A stretch of DNA of 34,805 bases from Candidatus Bathyarchaeota archaeon (GCA_026015035.1 JAOZHB010000027.1:1-34805), one strand, 5' to 3'. Counted from the first letter of the stretch, positions 8,703-16,254 are shown. Program-made: numbers and translations. Notes: generated by a model not told the origin, from the letters alone.

Positions 8703-9336
8703 CGTTTCCTCTCCTATGTACTTCCCTTCCGTTTCTCCTAGCGATTCGAATGGCCGAATAAATGTCTTTATCTCGTCTCCTTGGGAAGGGATATCTTCTT
8801 GACGGTCGTGTCGTTCCCTTCTCTTCAACGGACTCAATCACCACGTCTAATGGTAACGCGTCGTCTAATAACGCGATGAGGGCCCCCTGATAGGCTGGAG
8901 CGCCATCCCCGATCTTCACGACCTTCTCTCTGGCATCCATTCTCTTCACTGCTTCTCTAATTGTTGTCGCCGTCTCCTCAATACTTGACAGAATCCTCGT
9001 CCGCACCACTGAGCCATCGTCCATTACCACCAACCCCACTCGCTTCCCGGGGTCAACACCGAAAACCAGTTTACCATATCCGTCTTTTCCTTTAAGTCGC
9101 TGAATCACTCGATCGATCACAGGAGACGGGTCCTCATCCACCGCATAGACGAAGACTTGGGGGTGATTAACTGTCTTTTGGTCACGTTCCGTGGTGATGA
9201 CGGCCCTAACACTCTTAGGTATGGCTTGGTTCGGAGTCAGGCTTAAAAAGGCAAGCTCCCTCTTTTTCAGTTCCGTCACAAGCCTATAATACGCTCTTCC
9301 GGAAGAGGTTACGATGGCTATGTCACCCAAAATCAT
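8695..9336 (-). CDS. RNase H/RuvC-fold protein of unknown function
   Basis: This 213-residue protein has a central FGVDPGKRVGLVVMDDG (about 91-107). That is the first strand and acidic residue of the RuvC/YqgF branch of the RNase H fold. Later comes VVIESVEEKGTT with a second acidic cluster, then a basic C-terminal helix KDIYSAIRIARRNGR. The N-terminal 80 residues look like a small alpha/beta domain (ITTERDQ, VFVYAVDED). Such archaeal proteins are usually listed as conserved uncharacterised; nuclease activity is plausible but unproven. The 8-base overlap with the Clp1/Grc3 kinase suggests a shared RNA- or DNA-end role. The start is the ATG at 9336. Confidence 0.75.
   Translation of the reverse strand: MILGDIAIVTSSGRAYYRLVTELKKRELAFLSLTPNQAIPKSVRAVITTERDQKTVNHPQVFVYAVDEDPSPVIDRVIQRLKGKDGYGKLVFGVDPGKRVGLVVMDDGSVVRTRILSSIEETATTIREAVKRMDAREKVVKIGDGAPAYQGALIALLDDALPLDVVIESVEEKGTTRPSRRYPFPRRRDKDIYSAIRIARRNGREVHRRGNDA
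8708..8714 (-). promoter_or_regulatory. Shine-Dalgarno that fixes the RNA-kinase start
   Basis: GGAGAGG on the minus strand, 5 bases before the ATG at 8702 and inside the 3' end of the upstream gene. It shortens the track ORF by 45 codons. Confidence 0.75.
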
Positions 9337-9440
9337 GCAAACACCTCAGATACAAGCATCTACGAACCGCGGAGCCTCGTCCCTCGTTCACAACTTGTCC
9401 CTCGATAAAACCTTTCCTCAAGTCAGGCTTCGGGTTCGTC

Positions 9441-10955
9441 CTAGCGTGAAGAAGCCTTATCACTTCTTTCCGAAGCCTCGTATGCTCTCTTCACCTTGGT
9501 TAACGCCGTCTCCGCTTTGGACTGAATCGTTCTCACGGAGTCTCTCCACGTCTTTGCGGCTTGGAGGCGTTGTCCACGCGTCTTTATCATACGCTTCACC
9601 TCGTTGGGAGCGGGGCCTCCTCTCACGTCGTGACGTTCAATGAAGTGTGTGGGGTCCATGGCTTCCCCGATGTCTTTCACCTCAATCTTCAGAGAGAGAC
9701 CTGCGACCTCCTTCAAAAAGGCCTCCACCAGCGTCGCGGAAACCTCGTGGCTGCCAACGTCCTTCGCCGATAGATGGCTAACCAATGAGCCCACTGCTTT
9801 GTGAGCAGTTCGAAAGGGAACGGCATACTTTTTCGTAAGCATGTTGGCCAGCTCCGTCGAGGTCGTGAAGGCGTAACAGGGTTTTTCGAAGGAGGGCTCC
9901 CGAATCGTCAGCTGGGGATATATTTCAGCGAGGAGGGTCAGGGCACGCTCGACTTCTCCTAGGGACTCCCATACCCTTGGTGTGACTTCTTGAAAGTCCA
10001 TGTTGTAGGTAGAAGGCAAGGCATTCAAGGTCGATGTGACGCTGACAAAGTTCCCGTGGATGTGACTCATTCTCGCTCTGATGACTTCCAAGACATCAGG
10101 ATTCTTTTTCTGGGGCATGATGCTGCTCGTGGAGGCAAAGGCGTCTGGCAACTCGATGAGACCAAAATCGAGGGCACTCCAAAGAATCAAATCTTCCACC
10201 AGCCTACTCACATCAACGCCGAGGATCGTTAACACCGCCTGCGTCTCTAAAAGAAAGTCCCGAGAACTAACCGCGTCCACCGAGTTTTCAAGGAGGCCTT
10301 CGAAGCCAAGCAACTCGGACACGCGTTCCCGACTTATGGGAAAACTCGTCGTCGCCAAGGCGCAGGCACCCATGGGAGACTTATTGACCCGCTGATAAAC
10401 CTCCTGAAGCCTCTGTACATCTCTGTCTAACATGTCGAAGCAGGCTACAAGGTAGTGGGCGAGGGTTATGGGCTGAGCGGGTTGGAGGTGGGTGTATCCA
10501 GGGAAAACGGTGTGGACGTGTTGACGTGCTTTTTGGATGACGGCTTCCTGCAAAGCCATAATTACGTCAACTAGACGAGTGAGGTCCTGTCGCAGCCTCA
10601 TTCGGATGGCAGTGGACACTTGGTCGTTCCGGCTTTTAGCAATGTGGAGGTTCCCCCCCACCACCTGGTTGGTAGCCTTGACCACTTCTTCCTCGACGTA
10701 CATGTGCACGTCCTCCAGAGAAGGCTTCACCTCGACCTCCTTAATTCCTGTCAAAGCCTTCAAGAGAAGGCTTCCCTCCTCTGAAGAAATGATCCCCTGC
10801 TCCACTAACATGATCACGTGGGCTTGATTGATCTTGATAACCGCTGGAAACAACACGACGTCGCTTTCAATGGACGACGTGTACTCTGTAACATCGGTTC
10901 TCGACGAAGATAACCGTCCCCCGTGAAGTAGATCCGACAAGGTTTTCCTCTCCAC
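9441..10955 (-). CDS. argH: Argininosuccinate lyase
   Basis: The 504-residue protein belongs to the fumarase/aspartase superfamily. It carries the signature SSIMPQKKNPDVLEVIRA and the substrate-binding stretches LHGGRLS, KSRNDQVSTAIRMRLR and GYTHLQPAQPITLAHY. It splits argininosuccinate to arginine and fumarate, the last arginine step. Length is slightly above the usual 460-490, mostly through a basic C-terminal tail. The start is GTG, about 31 bases after a TATA-like box, consistent with a leaderless mRNA; an AAGGAG inside the promoter is too far upstream to serve. It lies downstream of argG on the same strand, but a 400-base gap with its own promoter separates them. Confidence 0.96.
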   Translation of the reverse strand: MERKTLSDLLHGGRLSSSRTDVTEYTSSIESDVVLFPAVIKINQAHVIMLVEQGIISSEEGSLLLKALTGIKEVEVKPSLEDVHMYVEEEVVKATNQVVGGNLHIAKSRNDQVSTAIRMRLRQDLTRLVDVIMALQEAVIQKARQHVHTVFPGYTHLQPAQPITLAHYLVACFDMLDRDVQRLQEVYQRVNKSPMGACALATTSFPISRERVSELLGFEGLLENSVDAVSSRDFLLETQAVLTILGVDVSRLVEDLILWSALDFGLIELPDAFASTSSIMPQKKNPDVLEVIRARMSHIHGNFVSVTSTLNALPSTYNMDFQEVTPRVWESLGEVERALTLLAEIYPQLTIREPSFEKPCYAFTTSTELANMLTKKYAVPFRTAHKAVGSLVSHLSAKDVGSHEVSATLVEAFLKEVAGLSLKIEVKDIGEAMDPTHFIERHDVRGGPAPNEVKRMIKTRGQRLQAAKTWRDSVRTIQSKAETALTKVKRAYEASERSDKASSR

Positions 10956-11354
10956 CGTTTCTATCTAAGTGCTTTCTTCTCCTTTAAAACTATGTAGTCA
11001 CCATTCTTTCGCCACACGTCTCTTAACAGCCCCCTCTCAAAGCATATACAAAGTAGACTGCTGGATCTGGACTTAAATCATCGAGATTGGACGTAAGGCG
11101 CTTAAAAAACACCTTTCCTCGAAAAGAGGTCAGAAGCCAGTCATCCACTTTTTATGTAGATTCTAGAAGGATTGACACGGGCATGTACGATATCTACAGC
11201 ACTCGATATCGTGGCATCCTAGAGCAAGTCTAAAATGGCCTCTGATATACTCTGCTGTGGAAGTCTAATCTGCCCAAGCAGTCGCCTGTATTCATCCGTA
11301 AATTCTGTTAGGAACAGGCTGGCTGCCGTGAAAAGGGTGTTATATCTTCTTTTT
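10956..11354. other. 399-base gap between argG and argH
   Basis: Holds the argH promoter. Its left two thirds show no gene or clear structure. On the minus strand 11219-11354 is open in a frame that gives protein-like sequence (LFTAASLFLTEFTDEYRRLL), but no start codon is available outside argG, so I do not call a gene. Confidence 0.5.
10982..10990 (-). promoter_or_regulatory. TATA box of argH
   Basis: GTTTTAAAG on the minus strand, centred about 31 bases before the argH GTG. Confidence 0.5.
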
Positions 11355-12566
11355 CTATGGTTCGTTTCGGCGCATCTTTCGTTTAACGATGTTGGCTGCT
11401 TTGGTTTGTAGGCCCCACAGTTCGATGAATCCCTCGGCAAGCGTCTGGTCGAAGGTGGTATCACCTTCATAAGTGGCGAGGTTTAAGTCGTACAGAGTCA
11501 GGGGAGACGACCGTCCAACCACGTGCAGACCTCCCTTGTAAAGCTTCACCCTTACCACGCCGCACACTCTTTCTTGCGTCTTGTCTATGAATGCGTCTAA
11601 CGCCTCTCTCAGCGGGTCCATCCACAGCCCTGCATACACCAGAAACGTCCATTCTTCGTCGACCCGTGCTTTAAACCCCAATTCATGTCGGGTCAGAACT
11701 GCCTTCTCTAAATCTTTGTGCGCCTCAATGATGACCTGCGCCGCAGGGCACTCATAGACCTCTCGGGACTTGATGCCTACTATCCGATCCTCCATGTGGT
11801 CAATCCTGCCAACGCCGTGTTTTCCCGCAAGGGCGTTGAGACTCTCAAACAGTTCGACAGCGGGTAAGACCTCCCCATTCAAGGCAGTGGGAACACCGTC
11901 TTCAAACGTAATCGAAACGTATTCCGCCCTATCTGGAGCCTTTTCAGGCGCCGTTGTCCATTCGAAGGCGTCATCAGGCGGCTCCACACTCGGGTCCTCA
12001 AGGGGACCGCACTCCACCGATCTACCCCACAGGTTTTGGTCAGTGCTGTAAATCTTCTTCCTCTCAGGGGGCATGGGGATGCCTTTGCTCCGCGCGTACT
12101 CGATCTCGCTGTCTCTAGTCATCTTCCACTCACGGATGGGAGCAACTATCTTTAAGTGAGGTGCCAAAGCCTTGATGGTTAAGTCGAAGCGGATCTGATC
12201 GTTTCCCTTCCCGGTACACCCGTGGGCTACACCGACCGCGGATTCCTTTTCCGCGATTTCCACGAGTTTCGAAGCTATCAACGGCCGTGCTAACGCAGTG
12301 CTGAGCGGATACTTTCCTTGGTAGAAGGCATTCGCTTTCACACCCTTGAATACGTATAGCTCCGCGAACTCTTTTTTCGCGTCGATGAAATAATGGTTCA
12401 AGGCTCCGATGGCCTTCGCCTTCGCCTCAATCGCCTGCAAATCCTCCTGCTGCCCGACATCCACGGTCAAGGTAACGACGTCAACGCCGTAGTTCTCTTG
12501 TATCCACTTAATTGCGACCGAGGTGTCTAACCCACCCGAATACGCTAAGACGACTTTATCCGGCAT
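11355..12566 (-). CDS. argG: Argininosuccinate synthase
   Basis: This 403-residue protein begins with the ATP-pyrophosphatase loop AYSGGLDTS (8-16), followed by the conserved HGCTGKGNDQIRFD and ENLWGRS-type blocks (here DQNLWGRSVE). Length is normal. It joins citrulline and aspartate to argininosuccinate with ATP. It lies 126 bases downstream of lysW on the minus strand, and that gap holds a perfect inverted repeat. This ties the carrier-protein gene to late arginine synthesis and supports a role of the LysW system in ornithine/arginine as well as, or instead of, lysine formation. No argF (ornithine carbamoyltransferase) is visible in the window. Confidence 0.97.
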   Translation of the reverse strand: MPDKVVLAYSGGLDTSVAIKWIQENYGVDVVTLTVDVGQQEDLQAIEAKAKAIGALNHYFIDAKKEFAELYVFKGVKANAFYQGKYPLSTALARPLIASKLVEIAEKESAVGVAHGCTGKGNDQIRFDLTIKALAPHLKIVAPIREWKMTRDSEIEYARSKGIPMPPERKKIYSTDQNLWGRSVECGPLEDPSVEPPDDAFEWTTAPEKAPDRAEYVSITFEDGVPTALNGEVLPAVELFESLNALAGKHGVGRIDHMEDRIVGIKSREVYECPAAQVIIEAHKDLEKAVLTRHELGFKARVDEEWTFLVYAGLWMDPLREALDAFIDKTQERVCGVVRVKLYKGGLHVVGRSSPLTLYDLNLATYEGDTTFDQTLAEGFIELWGLQTKAANIVKRKMRRNEP

Positions 12567-12642
12567 GTTATTCCCTTCAAGTACAAAATCAGAGAACCGA
12601 TGGAAATAAGAATGTTTCGCATTACGCTCCTGTGAGAAAAGT

Positions 12643-12675
12643 CCCTTGATGTACTACATCATTCTATATCAAGGG
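12643..12675 (-). terminator. Inverted repeat between lysW and argG (attenuator/terminator candidate)
   Basis: CCCTTGAT and ATCAAGGG form a perfect 8-bp stem around a 17-base spacer, 18 bases after the lysW stop. On the minus strand it is followed by ACTTTTCTC, only a weak T-run. It could end part of the transcripts after lysW, or protect the 3' end of a processed lysW mRNA. Confidence 0.4.
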
Positions 12676-12692
12676 TGCTGAAACGAGGGGGA

Positions 12693-12869
12693 TTATTCAC
12701 CCCAGTCTTCCTTTTCAATGGATATTCTCTCAAGCGCCATGTTACCTTCATCAACCTCAACAACCTCGAGGTCTAGACCACAATCAGGGCAGCTCACGAT
12801 CTCCCCAATCATGGCGTCCTCCGGGACTTCGATTTCTGCTTCGCAATCAGGACACAGCTCATTAACCAT
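12693..12869 (-). CDS. lysW: LysW/ArgW amino-group carrier protein
   Basis: This 58-residue acidic protein is too short for the ORF track. It contains two CPDC zinc-binding motifs (C6-C9 and C27-C30) and ends in EDWGE, the invariant C-terminus of LysW. The terminal glutamate gamma-carboxyl is ligated to the amino group of aminoadipate or glutamate, so the protein carries the protected intermediate through the LysZ, LysY, LysJ and LysK steps. AAGGTGAT sits 5 bases before the ATG, and a TATA-like TTTTTAAG lies about 55 bases upstream. Unusually, its partner ligase lysX is not next to it: about 4.4 kb of AT-rich accessory DNA intervenes and the two point away from each other. The call is very firm because of the tail motif. 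Confidence 0.97.
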   Translation of the reverse strand: MVNELCPDCEAEIEVPEDAMIGEIVSCPDCGLDLEVVEVDEGNMALERISIEKEDWGE

Positions 12870-12920
12870 ATTACATCACCTTTCCGATACCTACACTCCT
12901 TTTTTCAACTTCCTTAGCCA

Positions 12921-12928
12921 TTTTTAAG
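12921..12928 (-). promoter_or_regulatory. TATA box of lysW
   Basis: CTTAAAAA on the minus strand, about 55 bases upstream of the lysW ATG. It would give a leader of about 25-30 bases that includes the Shine-Dalgarno sequence AAGGTGAT. Confidence 0.45.
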
Positions 12929-13000
12929 AGTTTTGCTTTCATGTGTGAGAGTCCTCCTTCATTGGATGAACTGATAGGCTTCCACAATTCTTTAGAGTTT

Positions 13001-13017
13001 AGCTAGCGCGCGCGCTA
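13001..13017. repeat. AGCTAGCGCGCGCGCTA composite palindrome
   Basis: Contains the perfect 14-base palindrome TAGCGCGCGCGCTA (13004-13017) fused to AGCTAGC. It lies between lysW and the small ORF at 13091, and it joins both palindrome types in one site. Confidence 0.75.
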
Positions 13018-13055
13018 TTTTAATTTTGGGAATTAGCAAAATCAGCTTCAGCAAA

Positions 13056-13065
13056 TCTTAAATTG
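13056..13065 (+). promoter_or_regulatory. TATA-like box of the 56-aa ORF
   Basis: TCTTAAATTG ends about 25 bases before the ATG at 13091, the spacing of a leaderless transcript. Confidence 0.35.
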
Positions 13066-13090
13066 TGGAAATCTCATATTTTTTATGTAA

Positions 13091-13261
13091 ATGTACGAAA
13101 TAATATTGTTGATTTTTAGGGTGTTAGTTGTCATTATACTTTGTATACGCTTCAAGCTGATTTCTTTGGCAGCACATTTTGCTCTTCGATACGGTGAAGA
13201 GGTAAAGCGAACTATTAAAGAGAATACGAATCAGTTGAATGTGACGGCTGGAAGATTTTAG
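13091..13261 (+). CDS. Small single-span membrane protein, unknown
   Basis: A 56-codon ORF below the track cutoff. The first 25 residues form one strong hydrophobic helix (IILLIFRVLVVIILCI). After it comes a hydrophilic, mostly basic-then-polar tail (RYGEEVKRTIKENTNQ) with amphipathic character. A TATA-like box sits at leaderless distance and there is no ribosome-binding site. Nothing in it matches a family I recognise. It lies in the AT-rich island between a composite palindrome and an AGCTAGCTAGCT palindrome. It looks like a real small membrane protein, but the evidence is composition and context only. Confidence 0.5.
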   Translation: MYEIILLIFRVLVVIILCIRFKLISLAAHFALRYGEEVKRTIKENTNQLNVTAGRF

Positions 13262-13302
13262 CATAGATTAACAAATGGTAGTCTTTCTCTTCTCTGAAAA
13301 GT

Positions 13303-13314
13303 AGCTAGCTAGCT
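13303..13314. repeat. AGCTAGCTAGCT palindrome
   Basis: Perfect 12-base palindrome about 10 bases upstream of the TATA box of the next gene. A further CTAGC unit follows at 13320-13324. Confidence 0.8.
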
Positions 13315-13324
13315 TGCGACTAGC

Positions 13325-13333
13325 TTTTTATAT
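13325..13333 (+). promoter_or_regulatory. TATA box of the 146-aa membrane protein
   Basis: TTTTTATAT, about 35 bases before the ATG, directly downstream of the AGCTAGCTAGCT palindrome. Confidence 0.6.
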
Positions 13334-13365
13334 CTCGTATTTGTATTCATGTTTGGTGTTTTCTG

Positions 13366-13806
13366 ATGGAACGAGTATACGAGAAATACGCGTGGTTGCT
13401 GTTCCTAGCTGTGGGGCTGCTGTGGATGGTGTTTGGCCTTGTACAAGTGTTCAGTCCGGACGGATTGCTTGAGACTGACGCACAACTTATCACAGGCATG
13501 TCCTGGAACGAGCTCAAGGCTTCGAGTCCGGTGGCCACTGACTTGGTTCGCTTCCATTACGAGTTAATGGGCCTGCTCAAGACGAGTTGGTCCCTTTTTG
13601 TCTTAGCCATTACCCTAACGGGTTACAGGAAGGGAGAAAAGTGGGCTTGGTATACACTGTGGTTAGCGCCTCTCGTCTTGGTGTGGAATGCAATCTTCAA
13701 CGTTAGCTTTGTTGGTGACGTCAACCGGGCGCTGCAGTCGATTCCGATTATAACCGTGACGCTTTTGGGGCTCCTCCTTCCCTACAGGAAGTTCTTCCCA
13801 AGATAG
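13366..13806 (+). CDS. Four-helix membrane protein, unknown
   Basis: This 146-residue protein has four predicted membrane helices: about 9-28 (WLLFLAVGLLWMVFGLVQVF), 70-86, 93-113 (WAWYTLWLAPLVLVWNAIFN) and 124-140. The loop after helix 1 is polar and contains a conserved-looking MSWNEL. I do not recognise a named family; layout and size resemble small uncharacterised membrane proteins of the DoxX/DUF4345 kind, but that is only an impression. Its base composition is close to the core genes, unlike the next gene. TATA box and start fit a short-leader mRNA. It is the first sizeable gene of the island. Confidence 0.75.
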   Translation: MERVYEKYAWLLFLAVGLLWMVFGLVQVFSPDGLLETDAQLITGMSWNELKASSPVATDLVRFHYELMGLLKTSWSLFVLAITLTGYRKGEKWAWYTLWLAPLVLVWNAIFNVSFVGDVNRALQSIPIITVTLLGLLLPYRKFFPR

Positions 13807-13859
13807 CCACGTGTGCATGTAAATTATACACATAAACCAACATATAATGTGGAAATAAA

Positions 13860-14252
13860 ATGGTTAAAAAAAGAATTTTTTTAAGTTTAGTATTATCAAT
13901 CGTAGGTTATCTTTTAGGTATTATAGCTGAAGCGACTCATGGTGCTGATTCAGCAATTTATATGGCTTCCTGTTTTATCAAAATATTGTGTTATATAATT
14001 GCAGTTCCACTTGCACACTCTGCTGGTAAGATTATTAGAAAAGAATCGAACACTATTGGGATTCCGGGTTTAAGATTTGTAAGTTGGATTACCTATGGTG
14101 TAGCAATAGCTCATTTTATGACATTTTTTATTTGGACAGCCGATGGTAGCCGACTCCCAGATGGACAGATAACTATAGACGCTGCGATTTTTTTTATTGC
14201 ATCGATGTTAATGATTGCAGAAGCGTGGAACTCATATAAAAGTAAAGAATAA
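13860..14252 (+). CDS. Four-helix membrane protein, AT-rich, unknown
   Basis: This 130-residue protein has four hydrophobic segments: about 6-25 (LSLVLSIVGYLLGIIAEA), 33-54, 73-92 (FVSWITYGVAIAHFMTFFIW) and 106-123. It uses A/T-ending codons almost throughout and is clearly more AT-rich than the preceding gene 54 bases upstream, which suggests a different origin. I see no family motif. It starts at the ATG at 13860 with no Shine-Dalgarno sequence. A TTTAGCTAAA/CGCGCGCG pair follows 12 bases after the stop. Confidence 0.7.
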   Translation: MVKKRIFLSLVLSIVGYLLGIIAEATHGADSAIYMASCFIKILCYIIAVPLAHSAGKIIRKESNTIGIPGLRFVSWITYGVAIAHFMTFFIWTADGSRLPDGQITIDAAIFFIASMLMIAEAWNSYKSKE

Positions 14253-14264
14253 ACATCTATTAAA

Positions 14265-14282
14265 TTTAGCTAAACGCGCGCG
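14265..14282. repeat. TTTAGCTAAA plus CGCGCGCG
   Basis: A 10-base palindrome directly abutting an 8-base alternating CG run, 13 bases after a stop codon. It is a variant of the composite site at 13001. Confidence 0.6.
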
Positions 14283-14548
14283 AGACTCTATGAATATACC
14301 GAGTGGTACATAGAATTTTACCAAACAATTATATTGTAAAATTTATCATTCTCGAACGCAAAAAATCAATAATATGTCCCTCTTGGAACATTTTTGACGC
14401 GTTAATTCTATTCTTATTTAATTGTAGATGGGGGGTAAGCATATATCAGAACTAGTAGGCGTATGTAAAAATTACTCGTAGCCGTTAAGAACAGTTATGA
14501 AATCTCTTTTTTGCATCGAACATTGGTGATGTGTGCGGATTAAAATTT

Positions 14549-14578
14549 AAACCCCAAACCCAAACCCCCAAACACACC
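14549..14578 (-). repeat. G-run array on the minus strand (possible G-quadruplex)
   Basis: The plus strand reads three C-runs separated by AAA (CCCC, CCC, CCCCC). The minus strand therefore has GGGGG-TTT-GGG-TTT-GGGG. Only three long runs are present, so a full three-tetrad quadruplex would need help from the flanking GG. Confidence 0.4.
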
Positions 14579-14798
14579 TTAGAGAAATTCTATAAAGTCA
14601 GCATATTTCCGTTGATCACCAGTCTTCATAATATTCTCATAATTCAAAGCACAAGGGAAATTTCTGTTAGCCAATAAAAACAATACCCAGAATAATGACA
14701 AAAATAGCCTTTCTTTGAATTACCAGTCCTGTATCTACATCTATAAGCAGATTTTTCTTTCCTCAATTTAACCATAAATCCAAAACTTCATCCTTCAA
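14579..14798 (-). pseudogene. Decayed short gene, unknown
   Basis: Reading on the minus strand from a TTG at 14798, the frame gives protein-like sequence (LKDEVLDLWLN), a TGA stop, then GKKNLLIDVDTGLVIQRK and a hydrophobic stretch ending in a stop. A frameshift near that point continues in good sequence (ANRNFPCALNYENIMKTGDQ) to a TAA at 14579. Three adjacent blocks with coherent composition, broken by one stop and one shift, suggest a pseudogene. Its upstream edge abuts the TAGCGCGCGC palindrome. I do not recognise the parent family. Chance open stretches in AT-rich DNA remain possible. Confidence 0.3.
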
Positions 14799-14800
14799 AT

Positions 14801-14811
14801 TAGCGCGCGCA
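14801..14811. repeat. TAGCGCGCGCA palindrome-type site
   Basis: One arm of the TAGCGCGCGCGCTA motif, at the broken end of the decayed gene. Confidence 0.6.
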
Positions 14812-14826
14812 CGACGGAGTCCCTCA

Positions 14827-14844
14827 CTAGCTACTATCTATAAG
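14827..14844 (+). promoter_or_regulatory. CTAGCTA followed by TATA box of the aminotransferase gene
   Basis: CTAGCTA (14827-14833) is followed within 5 bases by CTATAAG (14838-14844), about 34 bases before the ATG. This is the same palindrome-then-TATA order as at 13303. Confidence 0.5.
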
Positions 14845-14877
14845 AACAAGCAGAGTATCAACTATAAGGAGAATAAA

Positions 14878-16056
14878 ATGGATTTAGACAATAACATTAC
14901 CAAAGTGAGAGAAGAGTTTCCTATTCTCAAATACAAGACATACATGAATAGCGCAGCTCATGGTCCATCCATGCGACGCGTCTGGGAGGCAGTTAAAGAT
15001 TTTTGGTCCTTTAGGATGAAAGAGGATATGAATCCCATCATCCCAGACGCTAAAGGAGAAGCAGCTAAGATCATCAACGCAAACGAAGATGAGATTACCT
15101 GGTGCTCAAGGGTTACTCAGGGATTTAACATGGTAGCCAGCATCATGGACCTTGAGAATGGTGAAAATGTCGTGGTCACCGACCTTGGTTATCCCTCAAA
15201 TGTATTTGTTTGGTTACCATTCCGAAAGAAAGGTGTCGAGATCCGGAGGATAGAAAATAGAGAGGGAAAAATTGACATCGAGGATTTCGAAAGCGTTATC
15301 GATGATAACACCCGAGTCGTTTCACTGAGCCGTATCGAGTGGACGAGCGGTTTAAGGCACGATATCAAGGAGATATCGGCTATAGCCCACGAACACGGGG
15401 CGCTGGTGGTAGATGACGCTTATCAAGCAGTTGGACCAATTGATATCGATGTCCACAAAGACAACGTAGACTTTCTCCTTACTGGTAGTGGAAAATGGTT
15501 ATGTTGCCATCCAATGATCGGAATCTTTTACATCCGAAAAGACCTAATCGATAGATTCGAGCCCACTTATAGATTTTACAACCAAGTGGAAGAAGCTTTT
15601 AAGAACCAACCACCTTGGACTCATCCATCCTCAGATAATGTAATCTCCTACGATAAACCACTCCTAAAAACGGCAGACAAGTTCTATAGAGGCTGCGTCT
15701 CGAAGGAAGCTGTCTGGGGATTTCACTCTGCCCTCGAATATTTCAACGAAATCGGAGGAAAGCAGCGAGAAGAAAGAGTCCTCCAGCTGAGCGAGTATCT
15801 CATAGACGGCCTCAGAGAACTCGGTGTAAAGGTAAACACTCCTTTAGAACCGAATGATAGAGGAGGCCTCGTTACATATACTACTGGAAAACATAATCTG
15901 AACCAAGAGAGTCACCGGAGATTCAAGGAGGAGAGTATAATTGTAGCTCTAAGATACTCTGGAGGGATAGGCGGTATCAGGGTGGCGACTAACTTCTTTA
16001 ACACCGAGGAGGACATTGACAGATTGCTCAATGTACAGGAAAGAGTCCTTAGATGA
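14878..16056 (+). CDS. Class V aminotransferase (cysteine desulfurase/epimerase-like)
   Basis: This 392-residue PLP enzyme of fold type I, class V has the PLP-ring Asp and Gln in VVDDAYQAVGP (D180, Q183) and the Schiff-base Lys at K206 (LTGSGKWLCC). It opens with the usual REEFPIL and YMNSAAHGP, and length is normal. Members include cysteine desulfurases, isopenicillin-N epimerase-like and kynureninase-like proteins. The active-site Cys loop of a true NifS/SufS is not apparent, so I leave the substrate open. The ATG has AAGGAG 6 bases upstream. It sits inside the AT-rich island with palindromes on both sides and is probably acquired. Confidence 0.88.
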   Translation: MDLDNNITKVREEFPILKYKTYMNSAAHGPSMRRVWEAVKDFWSFRMKEDMNPIIPDAKGEAAKIINANEDEITWCSRVTQGFNMVASIMDLENGENVVVTDLGYPSNVFVWLPFRKKGVEIRRIENREGKIDIEDFESVIDDNTRVVSLSRIEWTSGLRHDIKEISAIAHEHGALVVDDAYQAVGPIDIDVHKDNVDFLLTGSGKWLCCHPMIGIFYIRKDLIDRFEPTYRFYNQVEEAFKNQPPWTHPSSDNVISYDKPLLKTADKFYRGCVSKEAVWGFHSALEYFNEIGGKQREERVLQLSEYLIDGLRELGVKVNTPLEPNDRGGLVTYTTGKHNLNQESHRRFKEESIIVALRYSGGIGGIRVATNFFNTEEDIDRLLNVQERVLR

Positions 16057-16111
16057 CCTAAATTATTGGTGACGGAGTGAAAATAGGCTACAATACTCAA
16101 ATTAAGAATGG

Positions 16112-16123
16112 AGCGCGCGCGCT
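16112..16123. repeat. AGCGCGCGCGCT palindrome
   Basis: Perfect 12-base alternating purine-pyrimidine palindrome, 55 bases after the aminotransferase stop. Confidence 0.8.
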
Positions 16124-16209
16124 TATACTTCTGATCATTGGTTTAACGCTTCCAGCCAAAGCGATCTTAAGAACAAACCCACACAAAACAAGAAAAGACT
16201 GACTTGAAT

Positions 16210-16219
16210 ACGCGCGCGT
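16210..16219. repeat. ACGCGCGCGT palindrome
   Basis: Perfect 10-base palindrome in the same gap, without the AGC/GCT ends. Confidence 0.55.
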
Positions 16220-16254
16220 CCAATAGTGAGTATTTATTTCTCCAGAATAGTTTT

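Larger units (their letters stand above)
14253..14877. other. 625-base AT-rich gap with palindromes and a decayed gene
   Basis: No intact gene. It contains the 14265 palindromes, a short inverted repeat (AATTTTAC/GTAAAATT at 14314-14343), a C-run array at 14549-14578, a probable minus-strand pseudogene (14579-14798), a TAGCGCGCGC site, a CTAGCTA site and the promoter of the aminotransferase gene. Confidence 0.6.

Noticed and set aside
8703-8837. N-terminal 45 codons of the track's RNA-kinase ORF
   Set aside because: They lie inside the coding sequence of the upstream gene, and a strong Shine-Dalgarno points to the ATG at 8702.
12873-12921. 16-codon leader ORF (MAKEVEK...) before lysW
   Set aside because: Its ATG lies next to the TATA box, upstream of the expected transcription start, so it would not be in the mRNA.
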